The translations under genes and the position numbers were made by a program. From assembly GCA_030653505.1 (NCBI GenBank), contig JAURZK010000045.1, forward strand, positions 1-41,580: 41,580 nt of DNA, written 5' to 3'. Under the pieces are notes generated by a model, which saw only the letters and a program-made list of their open reading frames with translations, did not search any database and was not told where the DNA came from. Below are positions 17,051-24,240 of this stretch, in pieces (position 1 is the first letter of the stretch; each line of letters starts with the position of its first letter). This DNA comes from Rubrivivax sp. GTDB lineage: Bacteria > Pseudomonadota > Gammaproteobacteria > Burkholderiales > Burkholderiaceae_C.

Positions 17051-18202
17051 ATGGGAAACAAGGCCATCGTCAGCGGCGTGTACGACACGCAGGTCGGCGC
17101 GCTGCCCGACAGCACCTGCATGTCGCTGCATGTCGAAGCCGCACTGGGCGCGCTGGCCGACGCAGGGCTGAGGGTGTCGGACATCGACGGCCTGCTGACC
17201 GCGTATTCGTTCGCTTCGCCACAGTTGATGCTGGGCGGCGTGTTCGCCGAGTACATCGGCATGCGCCCCAAGGTCAACGCCTCGATCGCCATGGGCGGCA
17301 TGACCGGTGGTCTGCTGGTGCGTCATGCCGAGTCGCTGGTGCGTTCGGGGCGCTGCCGCCATGTGCTTTGCGTCACCGGCGACAACCGCCTGACCGGCAT
17401 GGGCGACAAGGTTCAGGCTGCGCTGGCCGACGTCGGCCACCCGCAGTACGAGCAGCCCTACGGGATGAGCGTGCCAGCCGCGTTTGCGATGGCCGCCCAG
17501 GTCTACTTCCACGAAGGCTGGCTCAACGGCGAGCACCTCGCGGCGGTGGCGGTGAACCAGCGCACCAACGCCGCGCTGCACCCGCAGTCGCACATGAAGA
17601 AGACGATCACCATGGACGACGTGCGCAAGTCCAAGGTGATCGCCTCGCCGCTGCGCATGCTCGACTGCTGCCTGGTGTCGGACGGCGGCGCGGCGGTCGT
17701 GGTCAGCGCGGCAGAGACCGGGCGAGACCGACCCAAGCGCGCCGTCGAACTGCTGGGAATCGGCGAAGGCCACACGCACGAGCACATCTTCGCGGCGCCG
17801 TCGCTGGTCGATTTCGGCTGCAAGGAGTCGGCCGCCGACGCGCTGGCCCAGGCCGGCCTGAAGCACAAGGACGTCGACTGCGCGCACATCTACGACTGTT
17901 TCACCAGCACCTTGCTCATCACGCTGGAGTCGATGGGCTTCTACGGCCGTGGCGAGGCCGGCCCGGCGGCGCTGGCCGGCGAGTTTGCGATCGGCGGGCG
18001 CTTTCCCGTCAACACCAACGGCGGCCTGCTGTCTTACGGCTCGTCGGGTGCGGCCGGCGGCATGTTCCATGTCGTCGAGGCGGTGCGCCAGTTGCGCGGT
18101 GAATGCGGCCCGCGCCAGGTCAAGGGCGCCGAAGTGGCGCTGGCCCACACGCTGGGCGGCATCTTCTCCGGCCATTGCTCGATCATCATGGGGAGGGCCT
18201 GA
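17051..18202 (+). CDS. Thiolase-fold protein, Ltp2-like (second copy)
   Basis: A 383-residue SCP-2-thiolase/Ltp2-type protein starting at ATG 17051 after AAAGGAAC. The nucleophile region reads NASIAMGGMTGG with no cysteine. The catalytic-loop motif is YDCF (in HIYDCFTSTL), and the GG-containing loop is NTNGGLLSYGSSG, lacking the usual His before GG (Asn instead). TMDDVRKSKVIASPLRMLDCC and GEGHTHEHIF are shared with the copy at 634, so the two are closely related. A retro-aldol or other lyase role with the following DUF35 protein is more likely than thiolysis. Two bases separate it from its partner. Confidence 0.85.
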   Translation: MGNKAIVSGVYDTQVGALPDSTCMSLHVEAALGALADAGLRVSDIDGLLTAYSFASPQLMLGGVFAEYIGMRPKVNASIAMGGMTGGLLVRHAESLVRSGRCRHVLCVTGDNRLTGMGDKVQAALADVGHPQYEQPYGMSVPAAFAMAAQVYFHEGWLNGEHLAAVAVNQRTNAALHPQSHMKKTITMDDVRKSKVIASPLRMLDCCLVSDGGAAVVVSAAETGRDRPKRAVELLGIGEGHTHEHIFAAPSLVDFGCKESAADALAQAGLKHKDVDCAHIYDCFTSTLLITLESMGFYGRGEAGPAALAGEFAIGGRFPVNTNGGLLSYGSSGAAGGMFHVVEAVRQLRGECGPRQVKGAEVALAHTLGGIFSGHCSIIMGRA

Positions 18203-18204
18203 CC

Positions 18205-18624
18205 ATGGCCGAAGTGCAAGCCAAACCGATGCCGGTGCCGGACAGCATCAGCCGGCCTTACTGGGAGGGTGCGAACCAGGGCGAGTTCCGCTTTCAGCGC
18301 TGCCGCACCTGCGGCAAGGCGCAGTTCTATTCGCGCTACGCCTGCGTGCACTGCCAGAGCACCGAGCTGCAATGGCAGGTGGCCGAAGGTCTCGGGCGCG
18401 TGGCCAGCTTCTCGGTGATCCACCGCGCGCCGATCGCGGCGTTCATGGCCGACACGCCCTACGTGCTGGCGCTGGTGGACCTGGACGAGGGCTTCCGTTT
18501 CATGTGCAACGTGCTGCACTGCGACCCGGCCACGGTGAAGATCGGCATGCGCGTGCGTGTGTGCTACGAGACCCGCCCCGGCACCGAACAGAAGGTTCCG
18601 CAAGTGGAGCCCGCAACATCATGA
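18205..18624 (+). CDS. DUF35 zinc-ribbon/OB-fold protein (second copy)
   Basis: A 139-residue DUF35 protein. The zinc ribbon has cysteine pairs CRTC and CVHC, followed by GRVASFSVIHRAP, the OB-fold signature also seen at 1836. ATG 18205 has GGGAGGG upstream. It is adjacent to the Ltp2-like gene and overlaps the next gene (ATGA at 18621). In ChsH2 of cholesterol catabolism a DUF35 domain is fused to a MaoC domain; here the DUF35 gene is directly followed by two MaoC-type genes, the same domains in split form. Confidence 0.85.
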   Translation: MAEVQAKPMPVPDSISRPYWEGANQGEFRFQRCRTCGKAQFYSRYACVHCQSTELQWQVAEGLGRVASFSVIHRAPIAAFMADTPYVLALVDLDEGFRFMCNVLHCDPATVKIGMRVRVCYETRPGTEQKVPQVEPATS

Positions 18625-19022
18625 GTGAGCCCGCCATCTTCAACTACGACCATTACGAGCCGGGCAAGAACTACGGCACGCGCGACTTCAGCGTCGACGA
18701 GGCGACCATCGCCAAGTGGCGCAGCGTCTACCCCAACGACAACGACCCCGGTGTCATGCCCGGCGGCATGCTGGCGATGATCGTCATCGACGCCGTGCTG
18801 ACGCTGAACTCTCCGCGTCCGCCCGGCGGCGTGCACGGGGGGCAGACTTTCGACATCCTGCGCATGCCGCGCATCGGCGAGACCTTGCGCACCGAAGTGT
18901 GGTGCCTGGACAAGGAAATCAAGAAGGACCGAAAGTGGGTGCGCGTGCGCAGCGAGACGCGGGCCGTGGGCTCGCGCGAGTTGCTGTTCACCGGCATCAT
19001 GACCACGCTGGTCGCGCAGTAG
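18621..19022 (+). CDS. MaoC-like hot-dog protein, probable non-catalytic partner
   Basis: A 133-residue hot-dog-fold protein of the N-terminal MaoC/FAS1-dehydratase type. The visible segments are FNYDHYEPGKNYGTRDFSV, GGMLAMIVIDAVL and GGQTFDILRMPRIGETLRT. It lacks the hydratase motif with Asp, Asn and His (DxNPIH) carried by the next gene. In heteromeric enoyl-CoA hydratases such as ChsH1/ChsH2, one hot-dog subunit is catalytic and the other shapes the acyl pocket; this protein would be the second kind. ATG 18621 overlaps the DUF35 stop, and the catalytic-type MaoC gene begins eight bases after its own stop. Confidence 0.75.
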   Translation: MSEPAIFNYDHYEPGKNYGTRDFSVDEATIAKWRSVYPNDNDPGVMPGGMLAMIVIDAVLTLNSPRPPGGVHGGQTFDILRMPRIGETLRTEVWCLDKEIKKDRKWVRVRSETRAVGSRELLFTGIMTTLVAQ

Positions 19023-19030
19023 GGGCCACC

Positions 19031-19420
19031 ATGGACAAGCAACTGAAGGCATCGAGCAAGCACGTCGACTTCGACACCATCATGGCCTACGCGGCGGTGA
19101 CGAACGACTACAACCCGATTCACGTCGACAAGGCGTTCGCCGCCAAGAGCCCGATGGGCGGGATCATCGCCCACGGCACGATGTCGGTGGCGCTGATCTG
19201 GCAGGCGCTGAGAAACACGCTGGGCGCCGACGCGCTGAACCGCGTGCACCTGGAGATCCGCTTCGTGCAGCCGGTGCGCATCGACGATGACGTGGCCGGC
19301 GGCGGCGAGTTGCGCGAGGCCAGCCAGCCGCCGGTCTACGACGTCTGGGTGCGCAATGGCAAGGGGCAGGACGTCATCAAGGGCACGGCGACCCTTAAGC
19401 CGGCGAAGGGGAACCCATGA
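19031..19420 (+). CDS. MaoC-like enoyl-CoA hydratase, catalytic subunit
   Basis: A 129-residue R-specific (hydratase-2-like) hot-dog protein. The full motif is present: VTNDYNPIHVDKAFA and GGIIAHGTMS, with catalytic Asp and His. It should hydrate 2-enoyl-CoAs, probably bulky ones, together with the product of 18621-19022. ATG 19031 is used; the stop overlaps the next thiolase-like ATG (ATGA at 19417). Two hot-dog subunits between two thiolase-like/DUF35 pairs give a hydration followed by cleavage order, like the side-chain cycle of steroid degradation. Confidence 0.87.
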   Translation: MDKQLKASSKHVDFDTIMAYAAVTNDYNPIHVDKAFAAKSPMGGIIAHGTMSVALIWQALRNTLGADALNRVHLEIRFVQPVRIDDDVAGGGELREASQPPVYDVWVRNGKGQDVIKGTATLKPAKGNP

Positions 19421-20583
19421 GCCTGAAGGGCAAGGCCTATATCGCGGGGGCCTACGAGCACCCGATCCGGCGCGCCGATGACAAGTCGGTGGCGCAACTG
19501 CATGCCGAGGTCGCGCGCGGTGCGCTCGCCGACGCCGGGCTGACGATGCGTGACGTCGACGGCTACTTCTGTGCCGGCGACGCCCCGGGCCTGGGTGCGT
19601 TGAGCATGGTCGACTACATGGGCATGACGCTCAGGCACGTCGACACCACCGAGACCGGTGGCTCGTCGTACGTGGTGCACGTCGCGCATGCGGCAGCGGC
19701 CATCGCCGCCGGCCGCTGCAACGTGGCGCTGATCACGCTGGCCGGGCGGCCCAAGGCCGAGGGCATGGCCACCGGCACCGCGCCGCGTAACTACGGCCCC
19801 GCGCCCGACGTGCCGTTCGAGCTGCCCTACGCGCCGACCACCGTCAACATGTATGCCATGGCCGCCATGCGCCACATGCACGAGCACGGCACCACCAGCG
19901 AGCAGCTGGCCTGGATCCGCGTGGCCGCGTCGCACCACGCCCAGCACAACCCGCACGCGATGGTGCGCGACGTGGTGACGGTGCAGGACGTGGTCGGCTC
20001 GCCGATGATCGCCGACCCGCTGCACCGGCTGGACTGCTGCGTCATCAGCGACGGCGGCGGCGCGCTCGTCGTGGTGCGGCCGGAGATCGCGCGCCAGCTC
20101 AAGCGTCCGCTGGTCAAGGTCATCGGCACGGGCGAGTTCATGCGCGCGCAGATCGGCGGCAAGGTCGACCTGCTGACCACCGGTGCGGCCTGGACCGGCG
20201 CGGCGGCCTTCGCCGAGGCCGGCGTGAATCCTGCCGACATCCAGTACGCGTCGATCTACGACAGCTTCACGATCACCGTGCTGCTGACGCTGGAAGACCT
20301 GGGCTTTTGCAAGAAGGGCGAGGGCGGCCGCTTCGTGTCCGACGGCAACCTGATCTCCGGCACCGGCAAGCTGCCCTTCAACACCGACGGCGGCGGCCTG
20401 TGCAACAACCACCCGGGCAACCGCGGCGGCATGACCAAGGTGATCGAAGCGGTGCGCCAGCTGCGCGCCGAGGCGCACCCGAAGGTGCAGGTGCCGAACT
20501 GCAGGCTGGCGCTGGCGCACGGCACCGGCGGCTCGCTGGGCACGCGCCACGGCAGCGGCACATTGATCATAGAACGGGAGTGA
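19417..20583 (+). CDS. Thiolase-fold protein, Ltp2-like (third copy)
   Basis: A 388-residue thiolase-superfamily protein. The nucleophile region reads HVDTTETGGSSYVV, without cysteine. It keeps YDSF (in SIYDSFTITVLLTLEDLGF) and has NTDGGGLCNNHPGNRGG, a loop different from copies one and two. VTVQDVVGSPMIADPLHRLDCC is conserved. It is expected to be an aldolase or lyase rather than a thiolase. It overlaps the MaoC gene by ATGA and is followed two bases later by its DUF35 partner. The divergence from the first pair of operon B suggests a second, different cleavage substrate. Confidence 0.85.
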   Translation: MSLKGKAYIAGAYEHPIRRADDKSVAQLHAEVARGALADAGLTMRDVDGYFCAGDAPGLGALSMVDYMGMTLRHVDTTETGGSSYVVHVAHAAAAIAAGRCNVALITLAGRPKAEGMATGTAPRNYGPAPDVPFELPYAPTTVNMYAMAAMRHMHEHGTTSEQLAWIRVAASHHAQHNPHAMVRDVVTVQDVVGSPMIADPLHRLDCCVISDGGGALVVVRPEIARQLKRPLVKVIGTGEFMRAQIGGKVDLLTTGAAWTGAAAFAEAGVNPADIQYASIYDSFTITVLLTLEDLGFCKKGEGGRFVSDGNLISGTGKLPFNTDGGGLCNNHPGNRGGMTKVIEAVRQLRAEAHPKVQVPNCRLALAHGTGGSLGTRHGSGTLIIERE

Positions 20584-20585
20584 AC

Positions 20586-20978
20586 ATGCTGATCAAGGAA
20601 CGCAAGCTCGTCGCCCCCACCGTCTACCCGGAGACGAAGGTCTTCTGGGACGCCGCCGGCGAAGGCCGCCTGCTGGTCAAGCAGTGCGACGACTGCGGCG
20701 AGCACCACCACTACCCGCGCGACGCCTGCCCGTTCTGCGGCAGTGAACGCCTGCAGTGGCGGCAGGCCAGCGGCAAGGGCACGATCTACAGCTTCAGCGT
20801 CATGCGGCGCGCCGAGGTGCCCTACATCATCGCCTACGTGACACTCGCCGAAGGCCCAACGATGATGAGCAACATCGTCGACGCCGATGCTGATGCGGTG
20901 CGCATCGGGCAGGCAGTGACGCTGAAGTTCAGCGCCAGCGAGGGCGGGCCACCCATGCCGGTGTTCACGGCGGCCTGA
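20586..20978 (+). CDS. DUF35 zinc-ribbon/OB-fold protein (third copy), end of operon B
   Basis: A 130-residue DUF35 protein with zinc-ribbon pairs CDDC and CPFC and the OB-fold segment KGTIYSFSVMRRAEVPYIIAY. The start is ATG 20586, with GGGAG just before it. It is the partner of the thiolase-like protein at 19417 by position. This is the last gene of operon B; only 21 bases separate its stop from the end of the convergent alpha/beta hydrolase gene, and no clear terminator is visible there. Confidence 0.85.
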   Translation: MLIKERKLVAPTVYPETKVFWDAAGEGRLLVKQCDDCGEHHHYPRDACPFCGSERLQWRQASGKGTIYSFSVMRRAEVPYIIAYVTLAEGPTMMSNIVDADADAVRIGQAVTLKFSASEGGPPMPVFTAA

Positions 20979-20999
20979 GCCGGCGGCGCAGACCCGCGA

Positions 21000-21917
21000 T
21001 CAGGCCCGATCAACCGCCGCGCGCTGCCGCAGTGCGCCTTGCATGAACTCCGCGATGCGTTCGATGGCCTGCTGGCCTTCGTCGAGCATGCGCGCATACC
21101 AGTGCCAGACGTGAACCATGCGCGGCCAGACTTCCAGCGTGGTGTGCACGCCGGCCTCGCTGGCAGCGATGGCCAGTTGCCGCGCGTCGTCGACCAGGGC
21201 CTCGCCGCCGGCCACCTGCACCAGCAGTGGCGGCAGGCCGCGCAGATCGGCGAACAGCGGCGACACACGCGGGTTGCGCAGGCTGCGCCGGCCCATGTAT
21301 GCATGGGCCATCGCACGAAGCACCGCGTGGTCGATCAGCGGGTCGTAGCTGGGCAACTGTGGGTCGCATGAGGGCAGGCTGCAGCTGAGGTCGGTCCAGG
21401 GCGAGATGCACACGCCGGCGGCCGGCAGCGGCAGGCCGGCGTCGCGCAGGGCCACCAGCGTGGTCAGCACGAGCCCGCCGCCGGCCGAGTCGCCGGCCAG
21501 CACGATGCGGCCGGGCTGCGCGCCCTGCGACTCGACCAGCCAGCGGTAGGCAGCGACTGCGTCATCCAGCGCTGCAGGGAAGGGGTGTTCGGGTGCCAGT
21601 CGGTAGTCGAGCGTGAACGCCCGGGTACCAGCGGCCACAGCAATGTCGGCCGCCAGGTGGCGGTGCGAACGCGGCGAGCCGATGACGTAACCGCCGCCAT
21701 GCATATACAGCACCACGGCGTCTCCGGTGCCTGCAGGCAACAGCCATTCACCGCGCACAGGGCCGGCGTCGACCACTTGCAGCGTGACCTCGTCCATCAA
21801 AGGGAAGGCGATCTGGGCGCGCTCATACTGCGCCCGCAACTCGGCGAGAGTGAGCGAGGTCTGCGGCGGCAGCCGCCGCAGACGCTCTAGCAGCTTCGCA
21901 ATCGTGCGGTCGGACAC
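21000..21917 (-). CDS. Alpha/beta hydrolase, hormone-sensitive-lipase (HSL) family
   Basis: A 305-residue esterase/lactonase-type hydrolase. It carries the HSL oxyanion motif HGGGY (in VVLYMHGGGYVIGS), the nucleophile elbow GDSAGGG, an Asp in GGEALVDDAR and His in MVHVWHWY, so the triad is complete. YRLAPEHPFPAALDD is the family signature. It starts with GTG at 21917, 19 bases after livF, and is the last gene of operon C. It could release a carboxylic acid from an ester or open a lactone, feeding the CoA ligases. No signal peptide is seen, so it is cytoplasmic. Confidence 0.9.
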   Translation of the reverse strand: MSDRTIAKLLERLRRLPPQTSLTLAELRAQYERAQIAFPLMDEVTLQVVDAGPVRGEWLLPAGTGDAVVLYMHGGGYVIGSPRSHRHLAADIAVAAGTRAFTLDYRLAPEHPFPAALDDAVAAYRWLVESQGAQPGRIVLAGDSAGGGLVLTTLVALRDAGLPLPAAGVCISPWTDLSCSLPSCDPQLPSYDPLIDHAVLRAMAHAYMGRRSLRNPRVSPLFADLRGLPPLLVQVAGGEALVDDARQLAIAASEAGVHTTLEVWPRMVHVWHWYARMLDEGQQAIERIAEFMQGALRQRAAVDRA

Positions 21918-21936
21918 GGCGCTGCCGCCGGCAGGA

Positions 21937-22734
21937 TCAGGCCAGCCAGCGCTTGCGGCGCCGGTAGTGCTTGATCTCCTTGAAATCGCGCCCCTCGGCG
22001 CCGCCGAGGTAGGCCTCGCGAATGTCCGGGTTGTTCTTCATGACCTCGGCCTTCTCGTGCATGACGACGCGACCGTTCTCGATCAGGTAGCCGTGCGACA
22101 CGACGTCCAGCGCGGCGATGGCGTTCTGCTCGACCAGCAGGATCGACATGCCTTCATCGCGGTTGATGCGCCGGATGATCTCGAAGATCTCAGCCACGAT
22201 CACCGGTGCGAGGCCGAGGCTGGGCTCGTCGAGCATGAGCAGCTTGGGCTGCGTCATTAGGGCTCTGGCGATGGCGAGCATCTGTTGCTCGCCCCCGGAC
22301 AGGTAGCCCGACTTGGCGGTGCGGCGCTGGTGCAGGCGAGGGAAGTACGAGTACACCCGGTCGCGGTTGCGTTCCATGTCAGCCTTGCCGCCATGCACGG
22401 CAGAAGCCGCGATGAGGTTCTCGTCGGGCGTCAGGTGCTCGAAAACACGACGGCCTTCGAGCACCTGGGCGATGCCCAGCTTGACCCGGTCCTGCGGAGC
22501 CAGCTTGGCGATGTCCTGGCCCATGAATTTCACGTCGCCACGTGTGATCTGGCCACGCTCCGACTTGAGCAGCCCGCTCACCGCCTTCAGCGTGGTGCTC
22601 TTGCCGGCACCGTTGGCGCCCAGCAGGGCGACCATGCCGCCCTGCGGCACCTCGATGGAAACGCCCTTGATGGCCAGGAAGACGTGGTCGTAGATGACCT
22701 CGATGTTGTTCAGGGTGAGAGCGTTCACGGTCAC
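21937..22734 (-). CDS. livF: Branched-chain amino-acid-type ABC transporter ATPase LivF
   Basis: A 265-residue ABC ATPase of the LivF group. Walker A is GANGAGKST (about residues 39-47), the signature is YLSGGEQQMLAIARAL, and Walker B is LLMLDEPSLGLAP. Start GTG 22734 overlaps the stop of the relic substrate-binding gene (GTGA); GTG 22728 is also possible. The C terminus is an unusual basic tail (HYRRRKRWLA). With LivG it powers uptake through LivH and LivM. LivFGHM-type importers in catabolic clusters carry aromatic or alicyclic acids as often as amino acids, and the operon context supports this. Confidence 0.92.
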   Translation of the reverse strand: MTVNALTLNNIEVIYDHVFLAIKGVSIEVPQGGMVALLGANGAGKSTTLKAVSGLLKSERGQITRGDVKFMGQDIAKLAPQDRVKLGIAQVLEGRRVFEHLTPDENLIAASAVHGGKADMERNRDRVYSYFPRLHQRRTAKSGYLSGGEQQMLAIARALMTQPKLLMLDEPSLGLAPVIVAEIFEIIRRINRDEGMSILLVEQNAIAALDVVSHGYLIENGRVVMHEKAEVMKNNPDIREAYLGGAEGRDFKEIKHYRRRKRWLA

Positions 22735-22904
22735 TTTCTTGCAAATTTGGCGATCTCGGAGGTGTATTGCATCACCGGGCCCAAGCCCAGGTGCGCGTGG
22801 TTGGCGAAGCAGTCGGCTCGAGGAACCCACTTGCTGCCGTCCCACGTGTCGATGCGGGACTTACCGCCGCCGCTGCCCTTGCCGTTGTCGTACAGCATGA
22901 CCAT
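22731..22904 (-). pseudogene. Relic of a third substrate-binding-protein gene (C-terminal fragment)
   Basis: A minus-strand frame of 57 codons ends MQYTSEIAKFARK just at livF. Its segment GGGKSRIDTWDGSKWVP matches the C-terminal GGGGKTRIDMWDGSKWV of the gene at 22934-24178 and the equivalent at 24241-25482. Immediately before it, LYDNGKGSG resembles the internal (RE)LYDKGKGNG motif of those proteins, about 75 residues earlier in a full-length copy, which suggests an internal deletion joined the two. No upstream remainder is recognisable. The fragment still overlaps the livF start (GTGA), so it probably is the original coupling partner of livF. Confidence 0.75.
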
Positions 22905-22933
22905 CCAGTGCCTAGGCGCCAAAAGTTGCGAAC

Positions 22934-24178
22934 CTACTTCGCCGCCTTGGCGAAATCGGCCGAATTGGCTTTGACGAGCGTGTTGACCAGGCCCGTGTAG
23001 TCGGCGAACCAGTCGGTCTGCGCCACCCACTTGCTGCCGTCCCACATGTCGATGCGGGTCTTGCCGCCACCGCCGTGGTCCTTGGGCGTGACGGTGATCG
23101 GCGCCATGAAGCCCTTGGCATCGAAGTTCTTGATGCCATACATGCCCTGTCGGATCTTCTCCGGTGTCAGGGGCCAACCCTGCGTCTTGATGGCGATGCG
23201 CACGCCTTCGAAGACAGACGAGTACACGGCCAGACCCGTGTTGTAGTAGGAATCGGCGACGAGTTTCCGGTCGCCATTGCCTTTGCCCTTGTCGTATACC
23301 TCGCGCAGGATGTCCTTCACCAAAGGATGCTCAGCTCCGCCGACGACAACAGTCGAGCGTTTGAGTCCCTTTGCAGCGGCGGCACCAAAGTTGTTGATGT
23401 CGACCTCGTTGATCCAGTTCACGGTCACCATCTTGTCGATCGGAATGCCGTTGCGCTGCATCTCGCGGAAGGTGATCGGATTCAGCGGTGAGAAGGACCA
23501 CAGGATCAGCCAGTCGGGCTGGAAGCGCCGAATCTGCGTGAACGCCGCGCTCTGGTCATTGCCCGGCACGGGGAATGGAAATGCCTGGTACTCGAAGCTC
23601 TCGAGCCGTTTCAGAGCCTCGAACACCGGCGTTGGCTCGCGGCCAAAGGGCGTGTCGAGGTACAGGAAAGCCACCTTCTTGCCTTTGAGGCTTCCCCCGC
23701 CTTGCTTCTTGAAGTAGCTGATGATGTTTGCCGCTTGGCCCCAATAGGTCGGAGCCAACGGAAACACCTGCTTGAAGACTTCGCCGTCGACGGCGTCACC
23801 CCTGCCCACCAGGGGCTGCACCAGGATGTTCCCGTCCTGCATGATGCGCGGCAGCACGGCGCGGGAGACCGGCGTCGAGAAGAAGTCGAAGACCATCGTG
23901 CCTTCACGCTTCAGACGCTCGTAGCAGTCGATTCCACGTTGGGGTTCGTTACCATGATCCTGGACCGTGACTTCGATCGGGTGTCCTTCGAGGCCACCGC
24001 GCGCGTTGAGCAGGTCGGCGTAGTCCTTGACGGCCTGTGCCAATTGCGGGACGGCGGCAACATAGATCTTCGTCAGGTCGTAGCACAAACCGAACTTGAC
24101 CGGATCCGCGGCCAGCGTAACCTGGGCCGAGACCAGCAAGGTGGCTGCCACCAGCACTCTCTTCAGAGTGGATCGCAT
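22934..24178 (-). CDS. ABC transporter periplasmic substrate-binding protein (Liv type), copy 1
   Basis: A 414-residue type I periplasmic binding protein (Peripla_BP_6-like). Its signal peptide spans residues 1-24 (ends VTLAA), and the mature part begins DPVKFGLCYDLTKIY. ATG 24178 has AGGAGA seven bases upstream. It shares long blocks with copy 2 (QDHGNEPQRGI, STPVSRAVLP, LVGRGDAVDGEVFK, PTYWGQAANI, YDKGKGNGDRK, WDGSKW), so the two are tandem duplicates that have diverged, perhaps to bind different ligands. It delivers substrate to LivHM. A 13-bp hairpin separates it from copy 2. Confidence 0.92.
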   Translation of the reverse strand: MRSTLKRVLVAATLLVSAQVTLAADPVKFGLCYDLTKIYVAAVPQLAQAVKDYADLLNARGGLEGHPIEVTVQDHGNEPQRGIDCYERLKREGTMVFDFFSTPVSRAVLPRIMQDGNILVQPLVGRGDAVDGEVFKQVFPLAPTYWGQAANIISYFKKQGGGSLKGKKVAFLYLDTPFGREPTPVFEALKRLESFEYQAFPFPVPGNDQSAAFTQIRRFQPDWLILWSFSPLNPITFREMQRNGIPIDKMVTVNWINEVDINNFGAAAAKGLKRSTVVVGGAEHPLVKDILREVYDKGKGNGDRKLVADSYYNTGLAVYSSVFEGVRIAIKTQGWPLTPEKIRQGMYGIKNFDAKGFMAPITVTPKDHGGGGKTRIDMWDGSKWVAQTDWFADYTGLVNTLVKANSADFAKAAK

Positions 24179-24202
24179 ATGAATTCTCCTGTTCGGTTTG
24201 TG

Positions 24203-24231
24203 CCCCACACCGGCCGCAGGCCGGTGTGGGG
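24203..24231 (-). promoter_or_regulatory. Intercistronic hairpin between the two binding-protein genes
   Basis: A perfect 13-bp inverted repeat (CCCCACACCGGCC at 24203-24215, its complement at 24219-24231) with a 3-base loop lies in the 62-base gap between copy 2 and copy 1. No T-run follows in the direction of transcription, so it is unlikely to be a strong intrinsic terminator. Such hairpins after binding-protein genes often protect the upstream mRNA 3' end and raise its level over the downstream genes; that role is inferred here. Confidence 0.6.
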
Positions 24232-24240
24232 CGAAATGGA

